From: an uncultured Eubacteriales bacterium
Lineage (GTDB): Bacteria > Bacillota > Clostridia > Oscillospirales > Acutalibacteraceae
DNA: 64,000 nt
Direction of reading: 5' to 3'
Assembly: GCA_934457415.1 (NCBI GenBank)
Contig: CAKSHM010000006.1
Span: 115,025-179,024 of the forward strand
Part shown: piece after piece, positions 55,968 to 64,000 of the stretch
How the letters are laid out: each line of letters opens with the position of its first letter
Position numbering within the stretch: the first letter of the stretch is position 1
The notes under the pieces: generated by a model
The model's database searches: none
What the model saw: only the letters and a program-made list of their open reading frames with translations
Told to the model about the DNA's origin: nothing
Position numbers and translations under genes: made by a program

Positions 55968-57353
55968 TTTCATGAATTCATACATAGCCTTATAACACAT
56001 AAATACATCAAATTTGGCTGTTGTTTCAAACGGAGCGTGCATTGAAAGGACGGGAACGCCCAAGTCAACAACATCAACGCCCATATCCGCAATATATTTA
56101 GCAACCGTTCCGCCGCCGCCTATATCTACCTTTCCGAGCTCGCCTATCTGCCATTTAATTTTAGCGTTATCAAGCATTGAGCGGATTTCGGCAACATATT
56201 CAGCCGAAGCGTCATTCGTATCGCTCTTGCCTCTTGCTCCCGTATATTTAGTTACAACTACACCGTAATTTAAAAAAGAGGCATTGCGCTTTTCCATGAC
56301 ATCCTGAAATGTCGGGTCGGTTGCGGCATTGACGTCAGCGGAAAGGCACTTTGAATTTCTGAGAGCTACCGTAGCATCCTTACCGAAGCAATGGCAGATA
56401 TCGCCTATTACATAGCGCAGGAAATCGGAATTAAGACCGGTATTGCCCTCTGAGCCTATCTCTTCCTTATCGGTTAAAATAGCAAGCGCAGTCCTTTCGG
56501 GGCTTTCAACCTCTAAAACAGCCGTTAAAGCAGGATACGCGCAGACCCTGTCATCCTGACCGTATGAGCCTATCATAGAGCGGTCAAATCCGATATCGCA
56601 GGATTTGAATGCAGGAACCATTTCAAGCTCGGCTGAAAGGAAGTCTTCTTCTGTAACACCGTATTTCTCATTTAAGATTTTAAGAATATTAAGCTTAACA
56701 AGCTCGCTTCCCTCGTCATCTTTAAAAGGCATACTGCCTATAAGAACATTAAGCTCCTCGCCCCTTATTCCGTCAGACAAAGAGCGCTTGCACTGCTCGC
56801 TTGCAAGGTGCGGAAGCAGATCGTTTACGACAAATTTAGGATCATTTTCATCCTCGCCTATTTTAACCTCGGTTACAGTACCGTCTTTTTTGGCAAAAAC
56901 ACCGTGAAGAGCGAGCGGAACGGTGGGCCACTGATACTTCTTTATTCCGCCGTAATAATGTGTTTTAAAAAGAGCAAGTTCTATCTCCTCATAAACGGGA
57001 TTGGGTTTTAAATCAAGTCTCGGCGAATCTATATGCGCGGCGGTTATATTAAACCCGCTTTCGCAATCCTGCTTTCCGATAACGGCAAAGGCGACGGTTT
57101 TTCCTCTGTTATTAAAATAGACCTTATCGCCGGCACTGTATTTTTCATCTCTTGAAAAAGGCTTAAAGCCTTTTTCCTCTGCAAGCGCTACCGCCGCTTT
57201 AACAGCCTCTCTCTCTGTTTTTGCAGTATTTAAAAAACTTTTATACCCCTCGCAGTATTCAAAAATTCTTTCGTTTTCCTCGTATGTTGCAGACAGAAGA
57301 CCGTTATCGCGCTTTAAAAAAAGCTTTTCCTTTAGTTCCTTGTAATCAGACAT
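55965..57353 (-). CDS. M18-family aminopeptidase
   Basis: The 462-residue zinc aminopeptidase has the M18 motifs AAHIDSPRLDLKPNP (metal His), ILTDKEEIGSEGNTG (catalytic Glu), SADVNAATDPTF and GGGGTVAKYIADMG, with MHAPFETTAKFD near the end. M18 enzymes remove N-terminal, often acidic, residues from peptides in the cytoplasm. It leads into coaE (upstream on this strand) with a three-base gap, so they may be co-transcribed. Confidence 0.95.
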   Translation of the reverse strand: MSDYKELKEKLFLKRDNGLLSATYEENERIFEYCEGYKSFLNTAKTEREAVKAAVALAEEKGFKPFSRDEKYSAGDKVYFNNRGKTVAFAVIGKQDCESGFNITAAHIDSPRLDLKPNPVYEEIELALFKTHYYGGIKKYQWPTVPLALHGVFAKKDGTVTEVKIGEDENDPKFVVNDLLPHLASEQCKRSLSDGIRGEELNVLIGSMPFKDDEGSELVKLNILKILNEKYGVTEEDFLSAELEMVPAFKSCDIGFDRSMIGSYGQDDRVCAYPALTAVLEVESPERTALAILTDKEEIGSEGNTGLNSDFLRYVIGDICHCFGKDATVALRNSKCLSADVNAATDPTFQDVMEKRNASFLNYGVVVTKYTGARGKSDTNDASAEYVAEIRSMLDNAKIKWQIGELGKVDIGGGGTVAKYIADMGVDVVDLGVPVLSMHAPFETTAKFDVFMCYKAMYEFMK

Positions 57354-57356
57354 AAT

Positions 57357-57941
57357 CTAAATCCCTTTCATATATGATTTTAAAATTTCTTCAGTCTCGG
57401 ATAAAAAGCTTTCTATCCGAGAATTATTATAAATTATATTATCTGCATTTTTTATATAAAAATCATCCGTTTTTCCTGCGTTTAATCTTAAAACCGCCGC
57501 CTCTTTCGAGATGCCGTCTCTTTGCATTATTCTTTTAAGCCTTATTTCCTTATCTGAAAGCACCGCAAGGGTTTTATCGCATTCCTTATCAAGTCCGCTT
57601 TCAAAAAGCGTCGGTGCGTCAAGCAGGATATAATCGCCTTTCATTTTTTCTCTTATTATTAAGACTATGTAAGGCAGAAGAGTTTTATTTAAAAGCTTCG
57701 TATTTTCTTTTGTTGAAAAAGCGATTTTCGCAAGTTTTGCTCTGTCAAGCTCGGAATTTGAATTCAGTATTTCTTTTCCGAAAGCTTTTTTAAGCGCATT
57801 TAAGCCGTCCGTTCCTTTTTTAACCGCTTCGCGCGCACATATATCGCAGTCAATAACCTTAAAGCCTAAATTTTCGGCAACGGATTTTATACTGCTTTTC
57901 CCCGCTCCGCTCGGACCTGTCAGACCTACCGTTAAACTCAT
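57357..57941 (-). CDS. coaE: Dephospho-CoA kinase
   Basis: CoaE carries out the last step of coenzyme A synthesis. The 194-residue protein has the P-loop GPSGAGKSS (9-17), VIDCDICAREAV, LLDAPTLFESGLD and the RIMQRDGISKEAAVLRLNAG lid. It overlaps the Sua5-type gene by four bases. coaX at 20.4 kb supplies the first step. Confidence 0.95.
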   Translation of the reverse strand: MSLTVGLTGPSGAGKSSIKSVAENLGFKVIDCDICAREAVKKGTDGLNALKKAFGKEILNSNSELDRAKLAKIAFSTKENTKLLNKTLLPYIVLIIREKMKGDYILLDAPTLFESGLDKECDKTLAVLSDKEIRLKRIMQRDGISKEAAVLRLNAGKTDDFYIKNADNIIYNNSRIESFLSETEEILKSYMKGI

Positions 57942-58984
57942 AGCTTAATCACCCTGAATGCCGACGCTCTTATAAGACGGTTATATACCGCAAGCCCGAC
58001 TCCGCTTTTTGACGGCGCATGGACAAAAAGCTTTTGAACATTCAAGCCGTCCGCGTCACGAAGAGCGGAAAAGACATTTTTGGCAAGCGTTGCTTCGTCA
58101 GCCTCTGTTCCGTAAGCAATGAAGGGAATTTTTATCAAATTCTTTTCCTCTTCAAAGCACAAAGCGGCGCAATTTTCCGAATTGTTTATATACTCGCAGA
58201 ATTTTTCATTTGAGCCTTCTATTAAATAGGTTTCGGTCTTAGGCGCGTAATGCTTATATTTCATTCCGGGGGATGAAACCTTAGCGCCGCTTTCAAGCTT
58301 TGAAAGCACCGCCTTATCTATTTCAATATCGGGAAGAATTTTTTTCAGCTGCTCTAATGTTACAGCCCCCGGTCTTAAAAGCCGCGGTTTTTCGGCAGCA
58401 AGCGTGATAACCGTGGATTCTACGCCTACGTCGCAGTTTCCCGCAAGAGCAATGCAGTCCGCCCTGCCGTTCATATCGGCAAGAACATATTTAGGCTCTG
58501 TAGGGCTCGGCGAACCCGAAAGATTTGCTGAGGGCGCCGCAAGCGGAATACCTGCTTCGGCAATTATATCATGCGCCTCCTTTTTAGACGGCATTCTTAC
58601 AGCCACCGTATCAAGTCCCGCGCTGACTGATTTCGGAATTTTTTCAGACCTTTTAAGAATCATCGTAAAAGGTCCCGGCCAGAATTCATTAGCGCATTCA
58701 AAGGCTTTCTCGGGAATTTCCTCTGCTATATTTTCAAGCATTTTCATATCGCTTATATGAACTATCAGCGGATTATCCTGCGGTCTGCCCTTAGCGGCAA
58801 AAATGTTTTTTACAGCGTTTTCATCATAACAGCTTGCCGCCAGCCCATAAACGGTTTCCGTGGGAATAACCGCAATTTTGCCCTGCTTTAAAAATTCAGC
58901 GGTTTTTTTGATTTTCTCCTCATAATCGCCTGTTAAAAGGTCGAGAATTAGTGTTTTATTTTCAGCTTCTTTCATTTTGTTCAT
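57938..58984 (-). CDS. L-threonylcarbamoyladenylate synthase (Sua5 type)
   Basis: This enzyme makes the intermediate for t6A at position 37 of ANN-decoding tRNAs. The 348-residue protein has the YrdC domain (VIPTETVYGLAASC, KGRPQDNPLIVHI, VAVRMPSKKEAHD, APSANLSGSPSPT) and the extra C-terminal Sua5 domain preceded by SPGMKYKHYAPKTE. ATG 58984 has AAAGGA five bases ahead. It overlaps prfA by 23 bases, a common pairing of translation genes. Confidence 0.94.
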   Translation of the reverse strand: MNKMKEAENKTLILDLLTGDYEEKIKKTAEFLKQGKIAVIPTETVYGLAASCYDENAVKNIFAAKGRPQDNPLIVHISDMKMLENIAEEIPEKAFECANEFWPGPFTMILKRSEKIPKSVSAGLDTVAVRMPSKKEAHDIIAEAGIPLAAPSANLSGSPSPTEPKYVLADMNGRADCIALAGNCDVGVESTVITLAAEKPRLLRPGAVTLEQLKKILPDIEIDKAVLSKLESGAKVSSPGMKYKHYAPKTETYLIEGSNEKFCEYINNSENCAALCFEEEKNLIKIPFIAYGTEADEATLAKNVFSALRDADGLNVQKLFVHAPSKSGVGLAVYNRLIRASAFRVIKL

Positions 58985-60041
58985 TCATTTCCTTTGTTCG
59001 GTAAAAAGCCGTCAGCGCGTTAATAATTTCATCTAAATCCCCGTCAAGCACGGCAAAAAGCCTATAAAGAGTAAGTCCGATTCTATGATCTGTCACCCTG
59101 CCCTGAGGATAATTGTATGTCCTTATTCTTTCGCTTCTGTCGCCCGAGCCGACCTGCGCTCGGCGGTCAGCCGCAATAGCCTCGTCATGCTCGGACTTTG
59201 CCGCGTCGAAAAGTCGGGCTCTTAACACCCTCATTGCCTTTTCCCTGTTTTTGAACTGACTTCTTTCGTCCTGACACTCAACAACAGTATTTGTCGGCAA
59301 ATGGGTTATTCTTATTGCCGAAGAGGTTTTATTGATATGCTGACCTCCTGCGCCCGACGAACGGTAGGTATCAATTTTAAGGTCGGCAGGATTTATATCT
59401 ATTTCAACCTCGTCCGCCTCGGGCATAACGGCTACCGTTACGGCCGAAGTATGAATTCTGCCCTGAGTTTCGGTATCGGGGACGCGCTGAACACGGTGGG
59501 TTCCGCTTTCATACTTAAACTTTGAATAAGCGCCCTTTCCCTCTATCATAAAGGAAATTTCCTTATATCCTCCGAGCTCGGTTTCATTTGCATTTGTTAT
59601 TTCAATCCCGAAATTTTTACTTCCCGCATACATAGAGTACATTCTGAAAAGTGCGGCGGCAAAAAGAGCCGCCTCTTCTCCGCCTGTTCCCGCTCGGATT
59701 TCAACGATTACATTCTTTTGGTCATTCGGGTCTTTAGGCAGAAGAAGAATTCTAAGCTCCTCTGAAATTTCCGAAATTGCTTTTTTAGCTTCTTCAAGCT
59801 CCTCTGCCGCAAGCTCCTTAAATTCTTTATCCGCATTGCCGGAATTCAGAATTTCTTCCGCCTCAGCCTCGTTTTGCTTTGCGGCTTTAAACTCGCGGTA
59901 TTTTTCAACTATCGGCGCGAGCGAGCTTTGCTCTTTCATAATCTCGGTAAAAACAGCGGTATCCGAAACGATTTCGGGCTGCGACATTTTTTCGCAAAGC
60001 TGTTCATATCTGCTTTCGACCGCAGACAGTTTTTCAAACAT
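58962..60041 (-). CDS. prfA: Peptide chain release factor 1
   Basis: The 359-residue RF1 has EIRAGTGGEEAALFAA, the GGQ catalytic loop SSGAGGQHINKTSSAIRITH, and RIRTYNYPQGRVTDHRIGLTL. It decodes UAA and UAG at termination. A small DUF951 gene ends 14 bases before its start and is likely co-transcribed. Confidence 0.97.
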   Translation of the reverse strand: MFEKLSAVESRYEQLCEKMSQPEIVSDTAVFTEIMKEQSSLAPIVEKYREFKAAKQNEAEAEEILNSGNADKEFKELAAEELEEAKKAISEISEELRILLLPKDPNDQKNVIVEIRAGTGGEEAALFAAALFRMYSMYAGSKNFGIEITNANETELGGYKEISFMIEGKGAYSKFKYESGTHRVQRVPDTETQGRIHTSAVTVAVMPEADEVEIDINPADLKIDTYRSSGAGGQHINKTSSAIRITHLPTNTVVECQDERSQFKNREKAMRVLRARLFDAAKSEHDEAIAADRRAQVGSGDRSERIRTYNYPQGRVTDHRIGLTLYRLFAVLDGDLDEIINALTAFYRTKEMNEQNERS

Positions 60042-60054
60042 AAAACAAAGTCCT

Positions 60055-60231
60055 TTATTCTAAAATTTTTTTAATTCCCTTTTCGGCTTTCTTGCGCGGC
60101 ATCATGATTTCTCTTGAACAGCCGTCGCATTTAAGCTTAAAATCCATTCCTATTCGGGTGACGGTGAATATTTCACTGCCGCAGGGGTGCTTTTTTTTCA
60201 TAATTACCTTTGTGCCGACATCTATATCCAT
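60055..60231 (-). CDS. DUF951 family small protein
   Basis: A 58-residue frame on the minus strand (start 60229-60231, stop 60055-60057) reads MDIDVGTKVIMKKKHPCGSE, then IFTVTRIGMDFKLKCDGCSR and EIMMPRKKAEKGIKKILE. The HPCG and KCxGCxR cysteine pairs and size match DUF951 proteins of Firmicutes, which probably bind zinc. GGAGG stands seven bases before the start. Function unknown. Its place ahead of prfA suggests a translation link, by association only. Confidence 0.88.
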   Translation of the reverse strand: MDIDVGTKVIMKKKHPCGSEIFTVTRIGMDFKLKCDGCSREIMMPRKKAEKGIKKILE

Positions 60232-60359
60232 TTTCGACCTCCGAAATCTTATTATTTTATAATTATATATTATATTTTCTTAATATGCAATAGCAATACT
60301 TGAATAAATGACAAAGTAATGTTAAAATAAATCTATAAAAATTTTTAAAGGACTGTTAT

Positions 60360-61493
60360 ATGAAAACCGTTAAAATTTTACACTGTGCAGATCTTCATAT
60401 CGGGGCTGAGGAAAGCTTTCTCGGAGCTAAAAGCAAAGAAAGACGATTCGAGACTCTGTTGACCTTTGAGAGGACTGTCGATGAGGCAAAGCAAAGGGGT
60501 ACACAGATTTTTTTGATAGCAGGCGACCTGCTTGATTCAAACAATATCGAAAAAGAGTTTATAAACGGGATTTTAGACTGCATAAACGAAGCCCGGGACA
60601 TCCGGTTTATTTATGCTGCCGGAAATCATGATCCTTTAAACTGCCTTTCTCCGTTTTCTGTAATTTCAGAGCTTCCTGAAAATCTTTATGTTTTTCCGAC
60701 AAAGAATTATGTTTTAACATTTGAGGACTTAAATGTTAAAATTTACGGAAAATCCTTTTCTGAGGTTTTTTGCAAGGGTGAGGACAGGTTTACGCTCCCT
60801 GCGGACAGTGATTATTTAAATATCCTTTGTATTCACGGAGAGCTTGACGGTGAAATGTCCGGCAATTACAACTGCATAAAAAGGGAATTTATCGAAAACT
60901 CGAAAATGGATTACATTGCTCTCGGCCATATTCATAAAAGAAGCGGGATAAAAAATATAAACGGTACTTATTTCGCATATAGCGGCTGTATGGAAGGACA
61001 CGGATTTGACGAAACGGGAGAAAAGGGCGTTTATATCGGTGAGATCGGAAAAAATTTCTGCAGTCTTGAATTTTTCCGAACCTCCAAAAGACTTTATTTA
61101 ACCGAAGAGATAGATATTACAGGCTTAAAGGATGAAAAAGAGGTCTGTGAAAAAATACTTGCGGACTTAAAGCAAAAATATGATGATTTCAGCGAAAATC
61201 TTTATAAAATAATCCTTAAAGGCTCTTATGAGGAAAGCAAAAAATTTAAAAGCGAGGAAATTTCCGTAAGGCTCAACGAGAAATTATATTTTTGCAAGAT
61301 TATCGACAATTCCGTTTTATCGGTTGATTTAAAGGCTCTTAGCTCTGAAAATACCCTAAAGGGTCTTTTTGTTAAAAAAATGCTTGAAAAAACAGAAAAT
61401 TCCGAAGGCTGCGAAAAGGAAGCATTGCTTAAAGCTTTAAATATTGGTCTGACGGCATTCGACGGCGAGGTGAGTTTTGATGAAGATAACTAA
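60360..61493 (+). CDS. Metallophosphoesterase, SbcD/YhaO-like
   Basis: The 377-residue protein has the calcineurin-type metal motifs HCADLHIG (Asp/His), IAGDLLDSNN, AAGNHDP, IHGELDG and ALGHIHKR. These fit the DNA repair exonuclease group that includes SbcD/Mre11 and YhaO. It overlaps the following ATPase gene by 14 bases, as in SbcCD and YhaO-YhaN pairs, so the two probably form a nuclease-ATPase complex acting on DNA ends. Confidence 0.92.
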   Translation: MKTVKILHCADLHIGAEESFLGAKSKERRFETLLTFERTVDEAKQRGTQIFLIAGDLLDSNNIEKEFINGILDCINEARDIRFIYAAGNHDPLNCLSPFSVISELPENLYVFPTKNYVLTFEDLNVKIYGKSFSEVFCKGEDRFTLPADSDYLNILCIHGELDGEMSGNYNCIKREFIENSKMDYIALGHIHKRSGIKNINGTYFAYSGCMEGHGFDETGEKGVYIGEIGKNFCSLEFFRTSKRLYLTEEIDITGLKDEKEVCEKILADLKQKYDDFSENLYKIILKGSYEESKKFKSEEISVRLNEKLYFCKIIDNSVLSVDLKALSSENTLKGLFVKKMLEKTENSEGCEKEALLKALNIGLTAFDGEVSFDEDN

Positions 61494-63801
61494 AATTTAC
61501 ATAAGCGCTTTCGGAAAGCTCAAGGATTTCACGCTTGAATTAAGCGGCGGAATGAATGTAATTTTCGGTGAAAACGAAAACGGAAAAACCACCGTGATGT
61601 CATTTATAAAAATGATGTTTTACGGATCCTCATCCCGTCAGCAAAAACAGCTTTCCGCAAGAAAAAAATATATTCCGTGGAGCGGAGACAAGCCTGCAGG
61701 AAGAATAGACTTTGAACATGACGGCAGAAGATATCAGCTTGAAAGAATTTTCGGCAAAACCGAAAGCTCGGACAAAATAACACTTATAAACCGTGACACC
61801 GGTGAAAGCTTAAATTCCGGAAAAGATATCGGAAAGCGCTTCTTCGGTCTTAGCGAGCAAGCTTTTGAAAGAAGCCTTTTTACGGATTCAAGCGTTTTTC
61901 TTCATGACGCTTCGGCAGAGGACGAAATCGGAACCAAGCTTTCTAATCTTATATCCACGGGCGACGAGGAAAATTCCTGCAAGACTGTTTTAGAAAATAT
62001 TTCCAAGGTCTCTTATAGGCTTATTTCAAAGAACAATAAGGGCGGAATCATAAGAGAAAATGAGGCAAAATTATCAGAACTGACACGGGAATATGACCGA
62101 AGCGTTCAAAGAATAAATGAGCGTGAAATCAAAGAAAAAGAGCTTTCGGATTTGAGTTTAAAAATCAAGAATTTAAAATCCGAGCTTGAAATTACAAATG
62201 CTCTTATTGACAATGCCAAAAAGATTGAAGAGGCAGAAAAAATCCGCAGATTTTTAAGAGCGGAATCCGAGCTTGAAACTTTAAAAAAAGAAACCTCTCT
62301 TAAAAACGGCACCCCGCTTGACCCTACGGATTTAACAAAATTAAACTCTCTTCAGAACAGGCTTAATATGCAGCAAAAATTATTTGAGCGCGCAAAAAAC
62401 GACCTTGAAAAAGCCGAGACGGAATTATCGTCAGTTCCCGAAACGGATGAAGATTTAAATGAAAATTTATCAAAACTCAAAAAAGAACAGCATAGACTTT
62501 CCGAGCATAGAAACGAAATTGACGAAGAATACAGAGAGCTCGGCAAAAAACTCACCGAATTAAACGGCAATCAGACTGAAAAGCATAACAAAACAAGTAT
62601 CGTTTTTATGATAACATCTATATTATTTCTTATAACAGCTTTTATATTATTCATTGCTTCTAAACCTCTATACGGTGCGCTTTTATGCGTTTTAAGCGCT
62701 GTTTCTTTTGCGGTCTTTGCAATAATAAATCTTAAAGACGGTTCAAAAAGAAGAGAAATTGAAGATAGAATTAAGATTGCCGAACAAAGGCTCGCAGATT
62801 TAAGAATCAAAAGAACGGATTTATCAGAAAATATATCCCGCATAAACGAAGAAATCTTTACGCTTTCTCAGAACAACTCGGATAAAGCCGCTCTTAAAGC
62901 GATGAAAGAAAAAGCTTACAGCTTAGCTAAAGATAATTTTGAGGTAGAAGCAAATAAGCTGTCTAAAGACAAAAAAGAACTTTTAAGCTTTGAAGAAAAC
63001 ATTCCGTTTAACGAGAATTCAAACGCTCAGGAATATTTAGAAAAAGCCTTAGAAAAAATTTCAGAGCTGGCGGCTAAAGTCTCGCTTTTTTGCGAGGAGA
63101 TAGGGAATATTTCTTCCGAGGAAGCAAAAAAGATACTCTTAGAATTAAATGTCAGCGAAAATACCGAGGATACCGAAACCTTAAGAACCCGTCAGAAGCA
63201 GCAGCAAGAAAGTCTTATTGAACTAAATGCCGATTACAGCTCGCTTAAAAGCGAAATAGAATCGGAATTCAAAAATATAAGAGAGCCTGAAAACATAAGA
63301 AAAGAAGAAGAATGCTTAAAGCAGAGAATTAAAACTGCTTATGATTTTTATAATGCGGCATATCTCGCCTCAAACATTCTGCTTGAATGCTCCGCGGATT
63401 TAAGACAGGGCTACGGAAGCGATCTTGAAAAGAAAACCGCCGAAATTCTTTCCCTTTTAACAGACGGTAAATATAAAACTGTCAATATCGCAAAAACCCT
63501 TGAACCGACCGCCGAGGGCGAAGTATTCGGAATGAAGGAAGCTGATTATTTCAGCCGAGGAACCTGCGACCAGATTTATCTCAGTATGAGGCTTGCTTTA
63601 GCACAGCTTGTTAGTGCTGACGGACCTATGCCTGTATTTTTAGACGACGCATTGTCTCAGTATGACGATATGCGCGCCGCGAACGCATTAAAAGCTCTTA
63701 AAAGCTATTCGGAAAGCTCTCAGGTGCTTTTTTTCACCTGCCACAACAGTATTTGCGCCACGGCGGAAAAAGAGGGTATTACCGTAAAACGCTTAACTTG
63801 A
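61480..63801 (+). CDS. SMC-like ATPase, SbcC/YhaN-like, with membrane hairpin
   Basis: The 773-residue protein has an N-terminal Walker A (FGENENGKTTVMSFIK, about 31-46), long coiled coils on both sides of a central hydrophobic pair (about 369-413, MITSILFLITAFILFIA and GALLCVLSAVSFAVFAI), and a C-terminal ABC-type signature and Walker B (MPVFLDDALSQYDD). Ordinary SbcC has a zinc hook where this has membrane segments, the pattern of YhaN. ATG 61480 follows GAGGTGA. Partner of the upstream phosphoesterase. Confidence 0.9.
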   Translation: MKITKIYISAFGKLKDFTLELSGGMNVIFGENENGKTTVMSFIKMMFYGSSSRQQKQLSARKKYIPWSGDKPAGRIDFEHDGRRYQLERIFGKTESSDKITLINRDTGESLNSGKDIGKRFFGLSEQAFERSLFTDSSVFLHDASAEDEIGTKLSNLISTGDEENSCKTVLENISKVSYRLISKNNKGGIIRENEAKLSELTREYDRSVQRINEREIKEKELSDLSLKIKNLKSELEITNALIDNAKKIEEAEKIRRFLRAESELETLKKETSLKNGTPLDPTDLTKLNSLQNRLNMQQKLFERAKNDLEKAETELSSVPETDEDLNENLSKLKKEQHRLSEHRNEIDEEYRELGKKLTELNGNQTEKHNKTSIVFMITSILFLITAFILFIASKPLYGALLCVLSAVSFAVFAIINLKDGSKRREIEDRIKIAEQRLADLRIKRTDLSENISRINEEIFTLSQNNSDKAALKAMKEKAYSLAKDNFEVEANKLSKDKKELLSFEENIPFNENSNAQEYLEKALEKISELAAKVSLFCEEIGNISSEEAKKILLELNVSENTEDTETLRTRQKQQQESLIELNADYSSLKSEIESEFKNIREPENIRKEEECLKQRIKTAYDFYNAAYLASNILLECSADLRQGYGSDLEKKTAEILSLLTDGKYKTVNIAKTLEPTAEGEVFGMKEADYFSRGTCDQIYLSMRLALAQLVSADGPMPVFLDDALSQYDDMRAANALKALKSYSESSQVLFFTCHNSICATAEKEGITVKRLT

Positions 63802-63806
63802 TTTTT

Positions 63807-63846
63807 AAAAAACACGGAGAGTTTTTATCAGCTTTCCGTGTTTTTT
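63807..63846 (+). terminator. Terminator after the yhaN-like gene
   Basis: A 12-bp stem (AAAAAACACGGA with 63835-63846) ends in a T-run. Confidence 0.85.
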
Positions 63847-63876
63847 AAAAAAAGATATAAAAATTCAATTTTTTTC

Positions 63877-63905
63877 TTGACTTTATCTGCTGAATATGGT
63901 ATATT
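63877..63905 (+). promoter_or_regulatory. Promoter of tRNA-Thr
   Basis: TTGACT (63877-63882) and TATATT (63900-63905) with a 17-bp spacer end 19 bases before the tRNA. Confidence 0.75.
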
Positions 63906-63924
63906 TATTGGGCGCTGAAAATTT

Positions 63925-64000
63925 GCTGGTGTAGCTCAGTTGGTAGAGCAGCTGATTTGTAATCAGCAGGTCGGGGGTTCAAGTCCGTCCACCAGCTCCA
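63925..64000 (+). tRNA. tRNA-Thr (TGT)
   Basis: A complete 76-base tRNA fills the right edge: acceptor GCTGGTG/CACCAGC, D-arm AGCTCAGTTGGTAGAGC, anticodon loop TTTGTAA (anticodon TGT), T-loop TTCAAGT and an encoded CCA at 63998-64000. More tRNA genes may follow outside the window. Confidence 0.96.

Noticed and set aside
1..64000. Prophage or integrative conjugative element
   Set aside because: No integrase, relaxase, capsid or replication genes were recognised; accessory content is limited to small non-coding elements and isolated genes.

Overview
The window looks like chromosome of a low-GC, strictly anaerobic Firmicute, most likely a gut clostridium of the Oscillospiraceae/Ruminococcaceae type. 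The pointers are a six-subunit Rnf complex, pyruvate:ferredoxin oxidoreductase, pyruvate phosphate dikinase, an IspH-ribosomal S1 fusion, serine dehydratase of the two-subunit Fe-S type, a PdaB-like sporulation deacetylase, DUF951 and DUF5685 proteins, and near-consensus TTGACA-17-TATAAT promoters. The species call is inference. No prophage, conjugative element or CRISPR array was seen. The accessory content is small: palindromic non-coding elements, one interrupted toxin-immunity locus and a gene fragment.

Layout. 1-2.9 kb: the end of a Nif3-like gene, a barstar-type gene split by a 272-bp inverted-repeat element with TA target duplication, a PdaB-like deacetylase, and a divergent membrane protein/XRE regulator pair. 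3.0-8.2 kb: rnfCDGEAB plus a TfoX-N protein. 8.3-14.6 kb (minus strand): DUF5685 protein, J-domain protein, membrane protein, then a 286-bp hairpin-rich element, a BaiN/HI0933-like flavoprotein, cmk and the IspH-S1 fusion. 14.7-19.2 kb: maltodextrin-type ABC uptake operon ending in malQ. 19.2-20.4 kb: rpsF-ssb-rpsR. 20.4-24.8 kb: coaX, an ECF S component, ppdK. 25-27.6 kb: kdgK-eda facing an IclR regulator, with an array of GAAAC/GTTTC half-sites between them. 28-32.2 kb: a MarR-controlled heterodimeric ABC exporter flanked on both sides by heptamer-repeat elements. 32.5-37.6 kb: coiled-coil protein, VanZ-like protein, EnvC-like M23 protein, FtsX, FtsE, PucR/CdaR-like regulator. 37.8-41.3 kb: nifJ. 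41.5-47.3 kb: a guanine riboswitch followed by xpt and a BMP-type nucleoside ABC transporter. 47.4-51.7 kb: sdaAB-sdaAA, a TetR regulator and oleate hydratase. 51.8-55.6 kb: a GNAT protein, tRNA-Ser, and a DHHW/MBOAT O-acetylation pair. 55.6-60.3 kb: a palindromic element, M18 aminopeptidase, coaE, Sua5, prfA, DUF951. 60.3-64 kb: an SbcD/YhaO-like nuclease with an SbcC/YhaN-like ATPase, then tRNA-Thr.

How the genes fit together. NifJ yields reduced ferredoxin, Rnf couples its oxidation to NAD reduction and ion pumping, and PpdK adjusts the PEP/pyruvate node. Maltodextrins (ABC + MalQ), ketodeoxygluconate (KdgK/Eda) and serine (SdaAB/AA) are the visible carbon inputs. Purines are salvaged through the riboswitch-controlled xpt-BMP operon. 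FtsEX with the EnvC-like protein suggests division-coupled peptidoglycan hydrolysis.

Most notable are the non-coding elements. At least four families of palindromic or repeat elements occur, and one has disrupted a barstar gene with an exactly reconstructable TA insertion site.
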